A stretch of DNA of 53,967 nt from Treponema sp. (GCA_031257195.1 JAIRPD010000082.1:1-53967); one strand, 5' to 3'; shown: positions 16,759 to 25,156, counted from the stretch's first letter. Translations and numbers: made by a program. The notes: generated by a model from the letters alone, not told the origin.

Positions 16759-17925
16759 ATGCTGGATATCGGTCCTATTCATCGCGCCGAGTATGAGCTG
16801 GACAGTGGACAATCCGATCCGGTATTTATCGCGGAGGCCCCTGGAAGAATCCATTTTTTGGGTGAACATGGGGAGCCGCGGGCGGGGTTGTACCTTTCCG
16901 CCGCCATAGACCGGTTTGCGCGGGTGGCGGTAAGCCCCCGGAAGGATAATTCCCTCCGTTTTTTCGCCGCCGATCTGGGGGAACGGAAGCGGACCACCCT
17001 GATAAACCTTAAATACAAGCGGGAAGATCGCTGGGCCAACTACATCAAACTGGCGATCTACCTCTTTTCCTCCCTGGGGTACGTTACCAAGGGATTGAAT
17101 TTTACCCTGGCGGGGAATATACCCCATCAAGTGGGGCTGGCCTCCTCTTCGGCCATAGAGGTGGCCGCCGCGGCGGCCCTCAAGGGCCTGCTTAAGGCGT
17201 CGCTGCCGGACAAGGACCTTCCCCAGGCCCTTGTCCGGGGGGAGGCGGAATTCCTGGGCCGGGAGGTAAGCCCCGTGGATTACCTTGTGGCCCTGAACGC
17301 CAGGAAAGATCATTTCCTCCTGGTGGACGAGGTTTCGAGGGGGGTAACCAAGATCAAAAGCCCCTTTGCCCGGTACGCGATGCTTCTAATGGATTCCCGG
17401 GTTCCCCGGGTGGGGGTGGAGGAAGAGCTTAAACTGCGCCGGGCGGATACCCGGCGGGGCCTGGAGCTGCTTGCTAAACGGAAACAGGGAACCAGCTTCC
17501 GGGACTATGAAAACGGGGACCTCCTGGAATCCATGGGGGATTTGAGCGAGGAGGTGCGCCGCCGGTCTCTCCATGTGGTGGAAGAAAACCAGCGGGTCCG
17601 GGAGGCGAAGACCGCCCTGGAAGGCGGCGATCTGGCGGAGTTTTCCAGGATCATCTTCCGTTCCCACGAAAGTCTGCGGGACCTTTATGAGGTTTCCTGT
17701 CCCGAGACCGACTGGCTGGTAAAGCGGGCCCAGGAACTGGAGGGAGTGGCCGCTTCCCGCATGACCGGCGCCGGTTTTGGGGGCTGCACCTACACAATCC
17801 TCAAGGAAAACATCCAGGAAGAGTACCGCCGGCGGATGGAAGACTATGAGCGGATCTTCGGGTTTCATCCCCTGGTCCACGAATTCCACCTCGCCTCCGG
17901 CGCCCGGCTTATCGCCAAGGGATGA
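16759..17925 (+). CDS. GHMP kinase, galactokinase-like
   Basis: 388 residues. Galactokinase-like order: AEAPGRIHFLGEHGEPRAG at about 28-46, the ATP loop GLASSSAIEVAAAAAL near 129-144, and the C-terminal MTGAGFGGCTYTIL. In galactokinases the first motif reads GEHTDYNGG, and its Glu, His and Asp contact the sugar. Here TDYN is replaced by GEPR, so the sugar contacts differ and true galactose activity is doubtful. The region normally carrying the catalytic Asp reads SPVDYLVAL. The start at ATG 16759 follows a weak GAGG. It overlaps the next gene by ATGA. It may phosphorylate another sugar or have a regulatory role. Confidence 0.8.
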   Translation: MLDIGPIHRAEYELDSGQSDPVFIAEAPGRIHFLGEHGEPRAGLYLSAAIDRFARVAVSPRKDNSLRFFAADLGERKRTTLINLKYKREDRWANYIKLAIYLFSSLGYVTKGLNFTLAGNIPHQVGLASSSAIEVAAAAALKGLLKASLPDKDLPQALVRGEAEFLGREVSPVDYLVALNARKDHFLLVDEVSRGVTKIKSPFARYAMLLMDSRVPRVGVEEELKLRRADTRRGLELLAKRKQGTSFRDYENGDLLESMGDLSEEVRRRSLHVVEENQRVREAKTALEGGDLAEFSRIIFRSHESLRDLYEVSCPETDWLVKRAQELEGVAASRMTGAGFGGCTYTILKENIQEEYRRRMEDYERIFGFHPLVHEFHLASGARLIAKG

Positions 17926-18614
17926 AAGCCATGGCTGTCCATGAATCCCTGGAAGAGGGCATTAAGTTTTTCCGGCTTAAGCGCTGGGATAAGGCGCTGG
18001 AGGAGTTCCTCAAGGCCAATACGGATTCGTTTGGGGCGGAAGATAACGCGGAACTGGCCTATTACCTGGGGCTCTGCTATACCAAGCTGACCCGCTACAA
18101 CGACGCCCTCCTGTACCTGGAACAGGTGGTTACCGCCGCCCCGGATCCCCTCCGGGTCTACCAATGCCGCATGACCCTGGCCTACATTTACGTGATCACC
18201 AGCCGCTCCAAACTGGCGGAATTTGAGCTGGGCCGTCTTATCAAAGGGGGCTTTGAGTCGGTTCAGATATACACCACCCTGGCCTACGCCGCCTGGTCTC
18301 AGCGGCACTATCAAAAGGCGGTGGATTACTACGAGAAGGCCCTGGACCTGGACGAAAACAACACCACCGCCCTGAACGGCCTGGGCTATATCCTGGCCGA
18401 TTCGGACATCGACGCGGCCAAGGGGCTTAAGCTTTGCCGCCGGGCGGTGGAAAAAAAGCCCCAGAACGCCGCCTATCTTGATTCTTTGGGCTGGGCCTGT
18501 TTTAAAAACGGGAATGTTTCCGAGGCCCGGCTCTGGCTGAGGCGGGCTTTCGATATAAACCCCAATCAAACAGAGATAAAGCGGCATATAAAGATAGTGG
18601 TGGGCGAAAGCTAG
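17922..18614 (+). CDS. TPR-repeat protein
   Basis: 230 residues made almost wholly of tetratricopeptide units. Examples are AELAYYLGLCYTKLTRYNDALLYLEQ, the unit starting IYTTLAYAAWSQRHY, and the unit starting TALNGLGYILADS. No signal peptide or membrane segment is visible, so it is probably a cytoplasmic scaffold. The ATG at 17922 overlaps the kinase-gene stop (ATGA), so translation is coupled; ATG 17931 is an alternative start. The next gene also opens with TPR units, and the three genes probably form one operon. Confidence 0.85.
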   Translation: MKAMAVHESLEEGIKFFRLKRWDKALEEFLKANTDSFGAEDNAELAYYLGLCYTKLTRYNDALLYLEQVVTAAPDPLRVYQCRMTLAYIYVITSRSKLAEFELGRLIKGGFESVQIYTTLAYAAWSQRHYQKAVDYYEKALDLDENNTTALNGLGYILADSDIDAAKGLKLCRRAVEKKPQNAAYLDSLGWACFKNGNVSEARLWLRRAFDINPNQTEIKRHIKIVVGES

Positions 18615-18642
18615 GACCGGGAAGCGCGGGGAGGGAAGTGGT

Positions 18643-20730
18643 TTGACCGTGAAGCACGGGCGTTTTGGCAAACTTATCTGTCTCGCGTTGTTGTTCGCGC
18701 GGGGGGTTCCGATCCCGCTGGGGGCGCAAAACGATTCGGGGCCCAATTATCTGCGGACCGGAGCCGCCGGGGCGGCCCTGACCGACACGGTAAACGCCCA
18801 AAACGAATTCCGCGTTGGGGTCCAAGCCTACTACCGCTACGCCTTCAACGAGGCGATCCTGGCCTTTGAGCGGGCCAATTCCTTCCGGCCCGGGGAATCG
18901 CTGATCCTCGACTGGCTGGGCAGAGCCTACTACCGTTCGGGCTTCGAGGAAACCGCCGTCCGGCAGTGGACCTTCGCCGCGGAAAACGCCTCCTCCTCGG
19001 CGGAGGAAATCCTTATCCGCGGCCGGATAGAAACGGTCAGGAACCGCCGGAGCCTCCTTCCCCTGGTGGAAGAGGGGCGTTACATAGAGGCGGGCCGCTA
19101 CCCCGGCAGGTCAGGCGCTTCCCTTTATTTCCGCCAGCCCTCCTCGGTGCTGCCCCTGGAAGACGGAACCGCCTGGGTGGCGGCCTACGGCAGCAATGAA
19201 TTGGTCCGGGTGGACGTGAACGGCCTGATCCGCCAGCGAATCCGGGGCCCCGTAAACGGCTTCGACCGGCCCTACGACGTGGTGCGGGCCCCCGACGGCA
19301 GGCTCTACGTTTCCGAATACCGGGGGAGCCGGGTCAGCGTCCTTGACGCGGAGGGCCGCTGGCTCTCCTACCTGGGAAGCCGGGGAATCAAAGAAGGGAT
19401 GTTTGTGGGCCCCCAGAATATGGCCGTAGACCAGGACGGCTACCTCTATGTGGTGGATTACGGCAACCGGCGGATCTCCAAATTCGATCCCGAGGGGAAC
19501 CACATCCTTTCCTTTGGAAAAAGGGGCTGGGGCTTTGAGGGTTTCCTTTCCCCCACGGGGATCGCCTGCCTGGACGAGCGGGTTTTCGTGGCCGACGGGG
19601 TTTCCAAACGGATCTACGCCTTTGACCGGAACGGCACGTACCTGGGGATTCTGGTGGATGAGGGCCTGAACGGCCCGGAAAGCATGCGCCTGGTCCGGGG
19701 GCAGCTCCTGGTGGCGGACACCACCCGGATCCTCCTGATCGACCCCGATTCGGCCATTACCCGGGAAGTGGGGGTCCTGGGGGGAAGCGCCGTGCGGATC
19801 ACCGACGCCGGGGCGGACGGCAACGGCAACATCCTGGTGGCGAACTTCCAGGGCGACGAGGTGGCGGTACTGACCACCACCGACGACATGGCCTCGGGCC
19901 TTTTTGTCCAGATAGACCGGGTGGTCGCCGGCGACTTTCCCCAGGTAACGGTGGAGGTTTCCGTCCAGGACCGCCGCCGCCGTCCCATCCTGGGGCTGGA
20001 CCAGCGGAACTTCGTCCTCACGGAACAGAACCGCCCCGCGGCCCGGCAGGAGTACCTGGGCGCCGCGTATCTTTCAGACCGCTATGATATTTCGGTCCTC
20101 CTGGAGCGGTCGGACCTGACCTTTTCCCTGAAGGATGAACTGGCCGCGGCCCTGCGGGACACCGCCGGGCTTACCGCCGGCCCCCGGCTGGTATCGGTGG
20201 TTTCCGCGGGGGAAAGCCCCTTCAGGGAACGGGTGGGGGCGGGCGCTTCCGGCCTGGCCGCCGCCGCCCGGGCGGGGTCCTACAGTCCCTACTGGCGTTT
20301 CGACGGGGGGCTCCGGCTGGCCGCCTCCGACCTCCTGGCGGGGGAAAAGAAACGGGCCGTGGTGTTCATCGGTTCCGGCGCCCTGGGAGAACTGGCCCTG
20401 GAGCAGTACAGCCTTTCGGAACTGGCCTCCTACCTGGCCAACAACGGCATTTCCTTTTACGCGATTATCGTGGGCGGCGAGAGCGCCGGGGAGGAGCTGC
20501 GCTACCTCGCGGAGGAGACCGGGGGCGCGGTGGCGGACCTGTACCAGCCCGCGGGGGTGGTCCCCCTGATCCGTTCCATCGGGGAAAAGGGCTCCGGCTC
20601 CTACGCCCTGCGGTACCATTCCTCCCTGCGGACCAACTTTGGCAGGGATTACCTTCCCGTGGAAGTGGAAGTGTACCTGATGGAACGATCCGGGCGGGAC
20701 CGGGTGGGGTACTTCGCGCCGCTGGAGTAA
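18643..20730 (+). CDS. Secreted TPR-NHL-repeat protein with VWA-like end
   Basis: 695 residues from TTG 18643, placed 8 bases after GGAGGG; GTG 18649 is less well spaced. A signal peptide ends at PLGAQ. Residues about 45-125 hold TPR-like helices. About 155-425 form an NHL-type propeller with repeated signatures (RPYDVVRAPDGRLYVSEYRGSRVSVLD, then VGPQNMAVDQDGYLYVVDYGNRRISKFD). The C-terminal 250 residues (DISVLLERSDLTFSLKDEL, then RAVVFIGSG) resemble a VWA-like Rossmann fold lacking a clear MIDAS. Such proteins usually form periplasmic or surface interaction platforms. No enzymatic residues are seen. Confidence 0.78.
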   Translation: MTVKHGRFGKLICLALLFARGVPIPLGAQNDSGPNYLRTGAAGAALTDTVNAQNEFRVGVQAYYRYAFNEAILAFERANSFRPGESLILDWLGRAYYRSGFEETAVRQWTFAAENASSSAEEILIRGRIETVRNRRSLLPLVEEGRYIEAGRYPGRSGASLYFRQPSSVLPLEDGTAWVAAYGSNELVRVDVNGLIRQRIRGPVNGFDRPYDVVRAPDGRLYVSEYRGSRVSVLDAEGRWLSYLGSRGIKEGMFVGPQNMAVDQDGYLYVVDYGNRRISKFDPEGNHILSFGKRGWGFEGFLSPTGIACLDERVFVADGVSKRIYAFDRNGTYLGILVDEGLNGPESMRLVRGQLLVADTTRILLIDPDSAITREVGVLGGSAVRITDAGADGNGNILVANFQGDEVAVLTTTDDMASGLFVQIDRVVAGDFPQVTVEVSVQDRRRRPILGLDQRNFVLTEQNRPAARQEYLGAAYLSDRYDISVLLERSDLTFSLKDELAAALRDTAGLTAGPRLVSVVSAGESPFRERVGAGASGLAAAARAGSYSPYWRFDGGLRLAASDLLAGEKKRAVVFIGSGALGELALEQYSLSELASYLANNGISFYAIIVGGESAGEELRYLAEETGGAVADLYQPAGVVPLIRSIGEKGSGSYALRYHSSLRTNFGRDYLPVEVEVYLMERSGRDRVGYFAPLE

Positions 20731-20885
20731 ACCCGCCCCCCGCGCCGTTTTCGCGGGCGCGGCGCCCCGCCCCCGGGGTTCACCCCAGGGACGGCGGGGA
20801 CGCGGACGCCCCCGCCGCGGCCTCCGGCGGCCCTCCGCCCCGGTCCTTCACCGCGGGCGAAAGGCCGGGGGTCAGCGCGCCGGGG

Positions 20886-21566
20886 TCAGCTCACCACCAC
20901 GTGCTGAATATCCCCCCAGGGCCCCAGTTCCCCCCGCTCCGACTGCCAGCGGGCCGCGCAGGACAAAAAGCGCCCCTCCGCCTCGGGCCCCAGGGACAGC
21001 ACAAAGGGTGAATGGGTCATCAGCGCGGTATCCTTCAGTTTGGCGTAGTCCATCACCTTTTCCGGCGCCAGGACATAATTCAACAGGCAGCCGTTGGTGC
21101 CGTAGGGCCGCGCCCTGCGGTCCGGCGCGGCCTCATCGTGGAACCGCGCCTCAACCTGAAAGCCCCCCAGCGCCCTCAGGCCGGCTATCAAAGCCCGGGT
21201 TCCGGGGCGTTCTATGCTGCTATGGGTGGTATCCCGGTTATGCAGGCGCATCGCCGTTCTGTCCTCGTTGGTTACCGGCTCAAACTTGAGGTACTGCGCC
21301 ACAAAGGGCCGGACAAACCCCTCGGCGGCCCGGCGGGCGTCGTTCTTGGCCTCCGTGTCCACCGGGGTATGGGGACCGGTGGTCCTGGCAAAAGCGGTCC
21401 GCCAGTCCGCGTCCCGCTGTTTCAATTCCGCCACCTTCGCCGCCGGAATATGCGTCCATCCGGGAGCCGGGCCCCCGGTCTTGCCTTCCACATAGCCGGT
21501 CAGATTCGCCAGCCAGCCGTCAAATTCAGCGTCCCGATCGGGCACAAAATCCTTGGTATGCGCCAT
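20886..21566 (-). CDS. Hypothetical protein, Treponema-type family
   Basis: 226 residues from ATG 21566 (MAHTKDFVPDRDAEFDGWL) with GGGGAGG about 9 bases upstream. A longer frame exists only because the upstream tandem array has no stops. It begins with a helical bundle-like half (ADWRTAFARTTGPHT, then ARRAAEGFVRPFVAQYLKF). A beta-rich half follows (QVEARFHDEAAPDRRARPYGTNG) and ends SERGELGPWGDIQHVVVS, resembling a fibronectin-like strand pair around a WGDIQ motif. I recognise the general pattern (DAEF.W at the start, GPW..IQ at the end) from spirochete and Bacteroidetes hypotheticals, but no function is known. A 21-bp array lies 190 bases upstream. Confidence 0.75.
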   Translation of the reverse strand: MAHTKDFVPDRDAEFDGWLANLTGYVEGKTGGPAPGWTHIPAAKVAELKQRDADWRTAFARTTGPHTPVDTEAKNDARRAAEGFVRPFVAQYLKFEPVTNEDRTAMRLHNRDTTHSSIERPGTRALIAGLRALGGFQVEARFHDEAAPDRRARPYGTNGCLLNYVLAPEKVMDYAKLKDTALMTHSPFVLSLGPEAEGRFLSCAARWQSERGELGPWGDIQHVVVS

Positions 21567-21758
21567 CGCCGCCGCCTCCCCGGGGGCCGTTTTTTTGTAC
21601 GGAGGAACAATTCCCCCGCCGCCGCGGACGATTCCCCGGCCTTGGTACCGGTCCCCTTGCCCAGGGTGAACCATTTCCCCCATTTTGTAAACCCCTCCCC
21701 GGAGGCGGAGGCCCGTTCCGCCCCCGGGGGAAGGCCCGGGAAACACCCCGCGGGCGAT

Positions 21759-22059
21759 TCCCCGGTTGTAGTGAGCCGCTCCCCGGTTGTAGTGAGCGGC
21801 TCCCCGGTTTTTGCGAGTAACTCCCCGGTTGTAGTAAGCGGCTCCCCGGTTGTAGTAAGCGGCTCCCCGGTTGTAGTGAGTGGCTCCCCGGTTTTTGCGA
21901 GTCGCTCCCCGGTTGTAGTGAGCGGCTCCCCGGTTTTTGCGAGTAACTCCCCGGTTGTAGTGAGCCGTTCCCCGGTTGTAGTGAGCAGCTCCCCGGTTGT
22001 AGTGAGCGGCTCCCCGGTTGTAATGAGCGGCTCCCCGGTTCTTGCAAGGGGCTCCCCGG
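21759..22059. repeat. Tandem array, 21-bp period, two unit types
   Basis: Fifteen unit starts (TCCCCGG) occur exactly every 21 bases from 21759 to 22053; the last unit is partial. Two unit types alternate irregularly: A carries TTGTAGTGAG or TTGTAGTAAG, and B carries TTTTTGCGAG. The order is A A B A A A B A B A A A A, then a diverged B-like unit with TTCTTGCAAG. The heptad translations (plus SPVVVSG, minus TTTGEPL) match those of the 13538 array (LPVVI.., ITTGK..), so the two arrays look related. The stop-free frames on both strands are by-products. The rest of 21567-22200 is GC-rich with no gene seen. Confidence 0.95.
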
Positions 22060-22200
22060 CCGCCGGGCGCGGCGGGGGTGAGCGCGTTACGGACGCTGGC
22101 GGGGTTATGAGCCGCGGGTAATCGCCGGGGGGCTTTGATCGGGCCGTCCCGGCCCTGGGGCGGGGGCAACGGCGGGCGGCGGGCAGGGGGGAGGCCGGCC

Positions 22201-22229
22201 TTGTCATTCCCCGGTTTCCGGGATAAACT
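22201..22229 (+). promoter_or_regulatory. Promoter of scaffold/GGGtGRT operon
   Basis: TTGTCA (22201-22206), a 17-base spacer holding CCCGG/CCGGG, and TAAACT (22224-22229). TAAACTAT recurs at 22237-22244, giving a direct repeat across the expected start of transcription. Confidence 0.6.
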
Positions 22230-22261
22230 ATCCGGGTAAACTATAAAAGCAGAGGTATGCT

Positions 22262-22963
22262 ATGATCTATTCCGCTGAAGTGGAGCATATGTGTCCGGTG
22301 GTTAAGGGCGCGTATCACGGGCCTGCTCCCATCCCCCAGGAGGGAAAATGGGTTCAGGCAAAGGAAATCAAGGACATCAGCGGCCTTACCCATGGGGTTG
22401 GCTGGTGCGCCCCCCAGCAGGGCGGCTGTAAGCTGACGCTGAATGTCAAAGATGGGGTGATTGAGGAAGCCCTGATCGAGACCATTGGCTGTTCGGGGAT
22501 GACCCACTCCGCGGCTATGGCCGCGGAGATCCTCCAGGGAAAGACCATCCTGGAGGCGCTGAACACGGACCTGGTCTGCGACGCCATTAACGTGGCCATG
22601 CGGGAACTGTTCCTGCAGATCGCCTACGGCCGCAGCCAGACGGCCTTTTCCGAAGGGGGGCTTCCCATTGGCGCGGGGCTTGAGGACCTGGGCGGGACCC
22701 TGCGCAGCCAGATTGGGACCATGTACGGCACCAAAAAGAAGGGGGCGCGCTACCTGGAAATGGCGGAGGGCTACGTAACCCGCCTGGCCCTGGATAAGGA
22801 TAACCTGATCATCGGGTACGAGTTTGTCAATCTGGGCAAGATGATGAAGGCTGTCAGGAAGGGTACCGACGCCAACGAGGCCCTTAAAGCCGCGACGGGC
22901 CGTTACGGGCGCTGTAAAGAAGAAGACGGGGCGGTTGCGTTTATTGACCCCCGGGAGGAGTAA
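22262..22963 (+). CDS. IscU/NifU-like Fe-S scaffold protein
   Basis: 233 residues from ATG 22262 with AGAGG 6 bases upstream. The core resembles IscU/NifU N-domains: GCSGMTHSAAMAAEILQGKTILEAL at about 76-100 matches the family's Cys-plus-helix segment. Cysteines at 11, 49, 56, 77 and 106 and one near the C-terminus could bind a cluster, but the usual third scaffold Cys is not in its standard place. An insert and C-terminal extension (FSEGGLPIGAGLEDLGGTLRSQIG, then MAEGYVTRLALDKDNLIIGYEFVNLGKMMKAV) are not part of a normal IscU. The next gene starts 3 bases after the stop. No iscS, sufB or sufC gene is nearby, so this is a specialised branch and not the general assembly system. Confidence 0.85.
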   Translation: MIYSAEVEHMCPVVKGAYHGPAPIPQEGKWVQAKEIKDISGLTHGVGWCAPQQGGCKLTLNVKDGVIEEALIETIGCSGMTHSAAMAAEILQGKTILEALNTDLVCDAINVAMRELFLQIAYGRSQTAFSEGGLPIGAGLEDLGGTLRSQIGTMYGTKKKGARYLEMAEGYVTRLALDKDNLIIGYEFVNLGKMMKAVRKGTDANEALKAATGRYGRCKEEDGAVAFIDPREE

Positions 22964-22966
22964 AAA

Positions 22967-23965
22967 ATGGCATTGTTTGAAAGCTACGAAAGACGGATTG
23001 GCCATATCAATGAGGTGCTTAAGGAGTACGGGATCAAGGACCTGGAGGAGGCCAAGCAAAGCTGCGTCGGCAGGGGCTTTGACCCTTACGAAATCGCCAA
23101 GAAGGTTCAGCCCATAGCCTTCGAGAACGCCGGCTGGGCCTATACCATGGGGGCGGCCATCGCGCTCAAAAAGGGCTGCAAGAAGGCCGCCGACGCCGCG
23201 GAGGCTATCGGTATTGGCCTCCAGGCGTTTTGCATCGCCGGTTCCGTGGCGGACGACCGCAAGGTGGGGCTGGGCCACGGCAATCTCGCGGCCATGCTGC
23301 TCCGGGACGAAACGAACTGTTTCTGTTTCCTCGCCGGCCATGAAAGTTTCGCCGCCGCGGAGGGGGCCATCGGCATCGCGCTAAACGCCAACAAGAGCCG
23401 GGGAAAGCCCCTGCGGGTGATCCTCAACGGCCTGGGAAAGGACGCCGCGCAGATTATCAGCCGGATCAACGGCTTTACCTACGTAAAGACCCAGTTTGAT
23501 TACCTTTCGGGGAAGCTTACCATTGCCGGGGAAATCCCCTATTCCGGCGGGGAGCGGGCCAAGGTTAAGTGCTACGGGGCGGACGATGTGCGGGAAGGGG
23601 TGGCGATTATGCACCACGAGGGGGTGAATGTCTCGATCACCGGGAACAGCACCAACCCCACCCGGTTCCAGCATCCGGTGGCGGGGACCTACAAGAAGGA
23701 GTGCGTGGACCAGGGGAAAAAGTACTTTTCCGTGGCTTCCGGGGGCGGCACGGGCCGGACCCTGCACCCGGACAACATGGCCGCCGGCCCCGCCAGCTAC
23801 GGCATGACCGACACCATGGGCCGGATGCACTCCGACGCCCAGTTCGCCGGGTCTTCCTCCGTGCCCGCCCACGTGGAGATGATGGGCTTTTTGGGCATGG
23901 GGAACAATCCCATGGTGGGCGCCACCGTGGCGGTGGCGGTGGCGGTGGAGCAGGCGCTTCGCTAG
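22967..23965 (+). CDS. GGGtGRT-family protein
   Basis: 332 residues. It carries the name-giving GGGTGRT at 259-265, followed by LHPDNMAAGPASYGMTDTMG and a Gly/Val-rich end (GMGNNPMVGATVAVAVAV). There are conserved-looking Cys at 33, 71, 89, 118 and 120. It has no signal peptide or membrane segment. The family is known as an uncharacterised partner of NifU-like scaffold proteins in anaerobes; I know of no established reaction. GGGAGGAG precedes the ATG, and the tight 3-base spacing implies co-translation with the scaffold. A Fe-S enzyme or a maturation factor receiving a cluster from its partner is a reasonable guess, and it is inference. Confidence 0.88.
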   Translation: MALFESYERRIGHINEVLKEYGIKDLEEAKQSCVGRGFDPYEIAKKVQPIAFENAGWAYTMGAAIALKKGCKKAADAAEAIGIGLQAFCIAGSVADDRKVGLGHGNLAAMLLRDETNCFCFLAGHESFAAAEGAIGIALNANKSRGKPLRVILNGLGKDAAQIISRINGFTYVKTQFDYLSGKLTIAGEIPYSGGERAKVKCYGADDVREGVAIMHHEGVNVSITGNSTNPTRFQHPVAGTYKKECVDQGKKYFSVASGGGTGRTLHPDNMAAGPASYGMTDTMGRMHSDAQFAGSSSVPAHVEMMGFLGMGNNPMVGATVAVAVAVEQALR

Positions 23966-23984
23966 GGCGCGGTTAACCGGGGTA

Positions 23985-24011
23985 CGGGGGCGGTCTGTTT
24001 GTTCGCCCCCG
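23985..24011. terminator. Hairpin between convergent genes
   Basis: A perfect 8-bp stem CGGGGGCG/CGCCCCCG (23985-23992, 24004-24011) with an 11-base loop lies between the GGGtGRT stop and the stop of the opposing XRE gene. There is no U-run, so a Rho-independent terminator is not certain. Confidence 0.45.
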
Positions 24012-24026
24012 GGGCGGAAAACGGGC

Positions 24027-24341
24027 CTACATGTACCTGTTGATCAGCTCAATCACCCTGGTTTTGGCTTTGGTTTTTTCTTCTTCCGGCGGCGTAAACA
24101 GCGCCGCCGGATTTATTTTCAGGGCCTCGCAGACCCTGAGCAGGGTGTAAAGATTGGGAATCCGCTTCCCCGTCTCTATGCAAAATACCTGATTTTGAGA
24201 TAGACCGGCTTTTAATGACAGCTCCATCTGGGAAATTCGCGCCTTTTCCCGCTCTTCCCGGACGCGCTGGGAAATAGCTTTTATTTGGGTTTCAATCTCA
24301 TCGATTTCCAGATTAGTGTTCATTCCCGAAACAACGTCCAT
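24027..24341 (-). CDS. XRE-family helix-turn-helix regulator
   Basis: 104 residues from ATG 24341 (ATG 24323, MNTNLEID, is an equally good start). The XRE/Cro HTH spans about 27-86: ISQMELSLKAGLSQNQVFCIETGKRIPNLYTLLRVCEAL. The N-terminal helix is acidic and the C-terminus is short and basic. No effector domain is visible. The intergenic space upstream is AT-rich and holds a strong divergent promoter for the gene at 24467, so that gene is the obvious candidate target. Confidence 0.88.
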   Translation of the reverse strand: MDVVSGMNTNLEIDEIETQIKAISQRVREEREKARISQMELSLKAGLSQNQVFCIETGKRIPNLYTLLRVCEALKINPAALFTPPEEEKTKAKTRVIELINRYM

Positions 24342-24369
24342 TTTGTAATAAATTTACCATTTTTTTGTG

Positions 24370-24399
24370 TTGACACATCATCTAAAAACATTGTAAGAT
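24370..24399 (+). promoter_or_regulatory. Promoter for the outer-membrane/phosphoesterase pair
   Basis: TTGACA (24370-24375), an 18-base spacer and TAAGAT (24394-24399). It lies between the XRE regulator and the plus-strand genes. Confidence 0.7.
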
Positions 24400-24466
24400 A
24401 CAACCTAATAAGATTGCGAAGGAGCTATATACGTATACGGTTAAAATATTTGGCGGGGCCCGGCGT

Positions 24467-25156
24467 TTGTTGATCCTCGCGCTACTCCTGACGCCGGCCC
24501 CGTTCCTCCAGGGGTTTGACGGGGAAATTTCCAAACGGGAACTGGGTTTTGGGTTTCATCCCGAATATAACCGGAGCATGCACTTTTCCTGGGATTTTTC
24601 CGCCTTTGGCCTGGTGGAGTTCCGCCGTATGCTGAGTTTTGGGGCCGGCCTGGCCGCGGGCCAAAGCTGGGACATCGCCGAGGTGGACGCCTATCTCTTT
24701 GCCGAAATCGCTTCCCCCTTTTTCCGCGATTACGTTCCCCTTTCGATAAAAGCCGCGTATATCTACAACGGCCTGCCCGGCTACGAAACCCATATCCACA
24801 CCCTGCTTCCGCTGGCTTCGCTGAGCTGGAAATGGTTTGGGGCGGCCCTGGGGGGAACCCTGCGGTTCACCCGCTTTGCCGGCGATCCGGTCCTGTTTGA
24901 ACCCATCCTGGCGTATTCGTTCTATGCCAATTTTTATAACGCCGGGGAGGCGGTGATGGGAATAAGGCTGGCGAATTTTGACGATTTTAGCGGTAACAAT
25001 ATGGGGTCCTATTTTTTTGGCCTTTACAGCTGCCTGCGGCTTACCCCCCGCGCGGCCATCGCGGGCGAACTAAAAATCGATATGTCGGGGAACGTGGGGC
25101 GTATCACCAGCGTATACGGTATCTCGATCAGGGAAGGAGTGGTATTCTCATGGTAA
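24467..25156 (+). CDS. Hypothetical outer-membrane-like protein
   Basis: 229 residues if TTG 24467 is used. The protein is a string of short amphipathic beta strands with many aromatics (HFSWDFSAFGLVEFRRM, GSYFFGLYSCLRLTPRAAIAGELKID) and ends VVFSW, an aromatic C-terminus suited to a small barrel. The hydrophobic start LLILALLLTPAPFLQG is a signal-peptide core, but its basic n-region (KIFGGARR) lies upstream in frame. AAGGAG at 24419-24424 points 6 bases ahead to an in-frame ACG (24431). No ATG, GTG or TTG is well placed there, so the true start is unclear. It overlaps the next gene by 7 bases. Confidence 0.65.
   Translation: MLILALLLTPAPFLQGFDGEISKRELGFGFHPEYNRSMHFSWDFSAFGLVEFRRMLSFGAGLAAGQSWDIAEVDAYLFAEIASPFFRDYVPLSIKAAYIYNGLPGYETHIHTLLPLASLSWKWFGAALGGTLRFTRFAGDPVLFEPILAYSFYANFYNAGEAVMGIRLANFDDFSGNNMGSYFFGLYSCLRLTPRAAIAGELKIDMSGNVGRITSVYGISIREGVVFSW

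Noticed and set aside
13360-17313. 1317-codon open frame on the minus strand opposite the sensor and GHMP-kinase genes
   Set aside because: It is a by-product of the stop-free 21-bp array and of high GC in the opposite-strand genes. It has no ribosome site, its composition is Gly/Arg/Pro-rich, and it lies antisense to three clear genes.
13538-22059. CRISPR arrays at the 21-bp repeats
   Set aside because: Units are directly abutting without unique spacers, the repeat is too short, and no cas gene is present.
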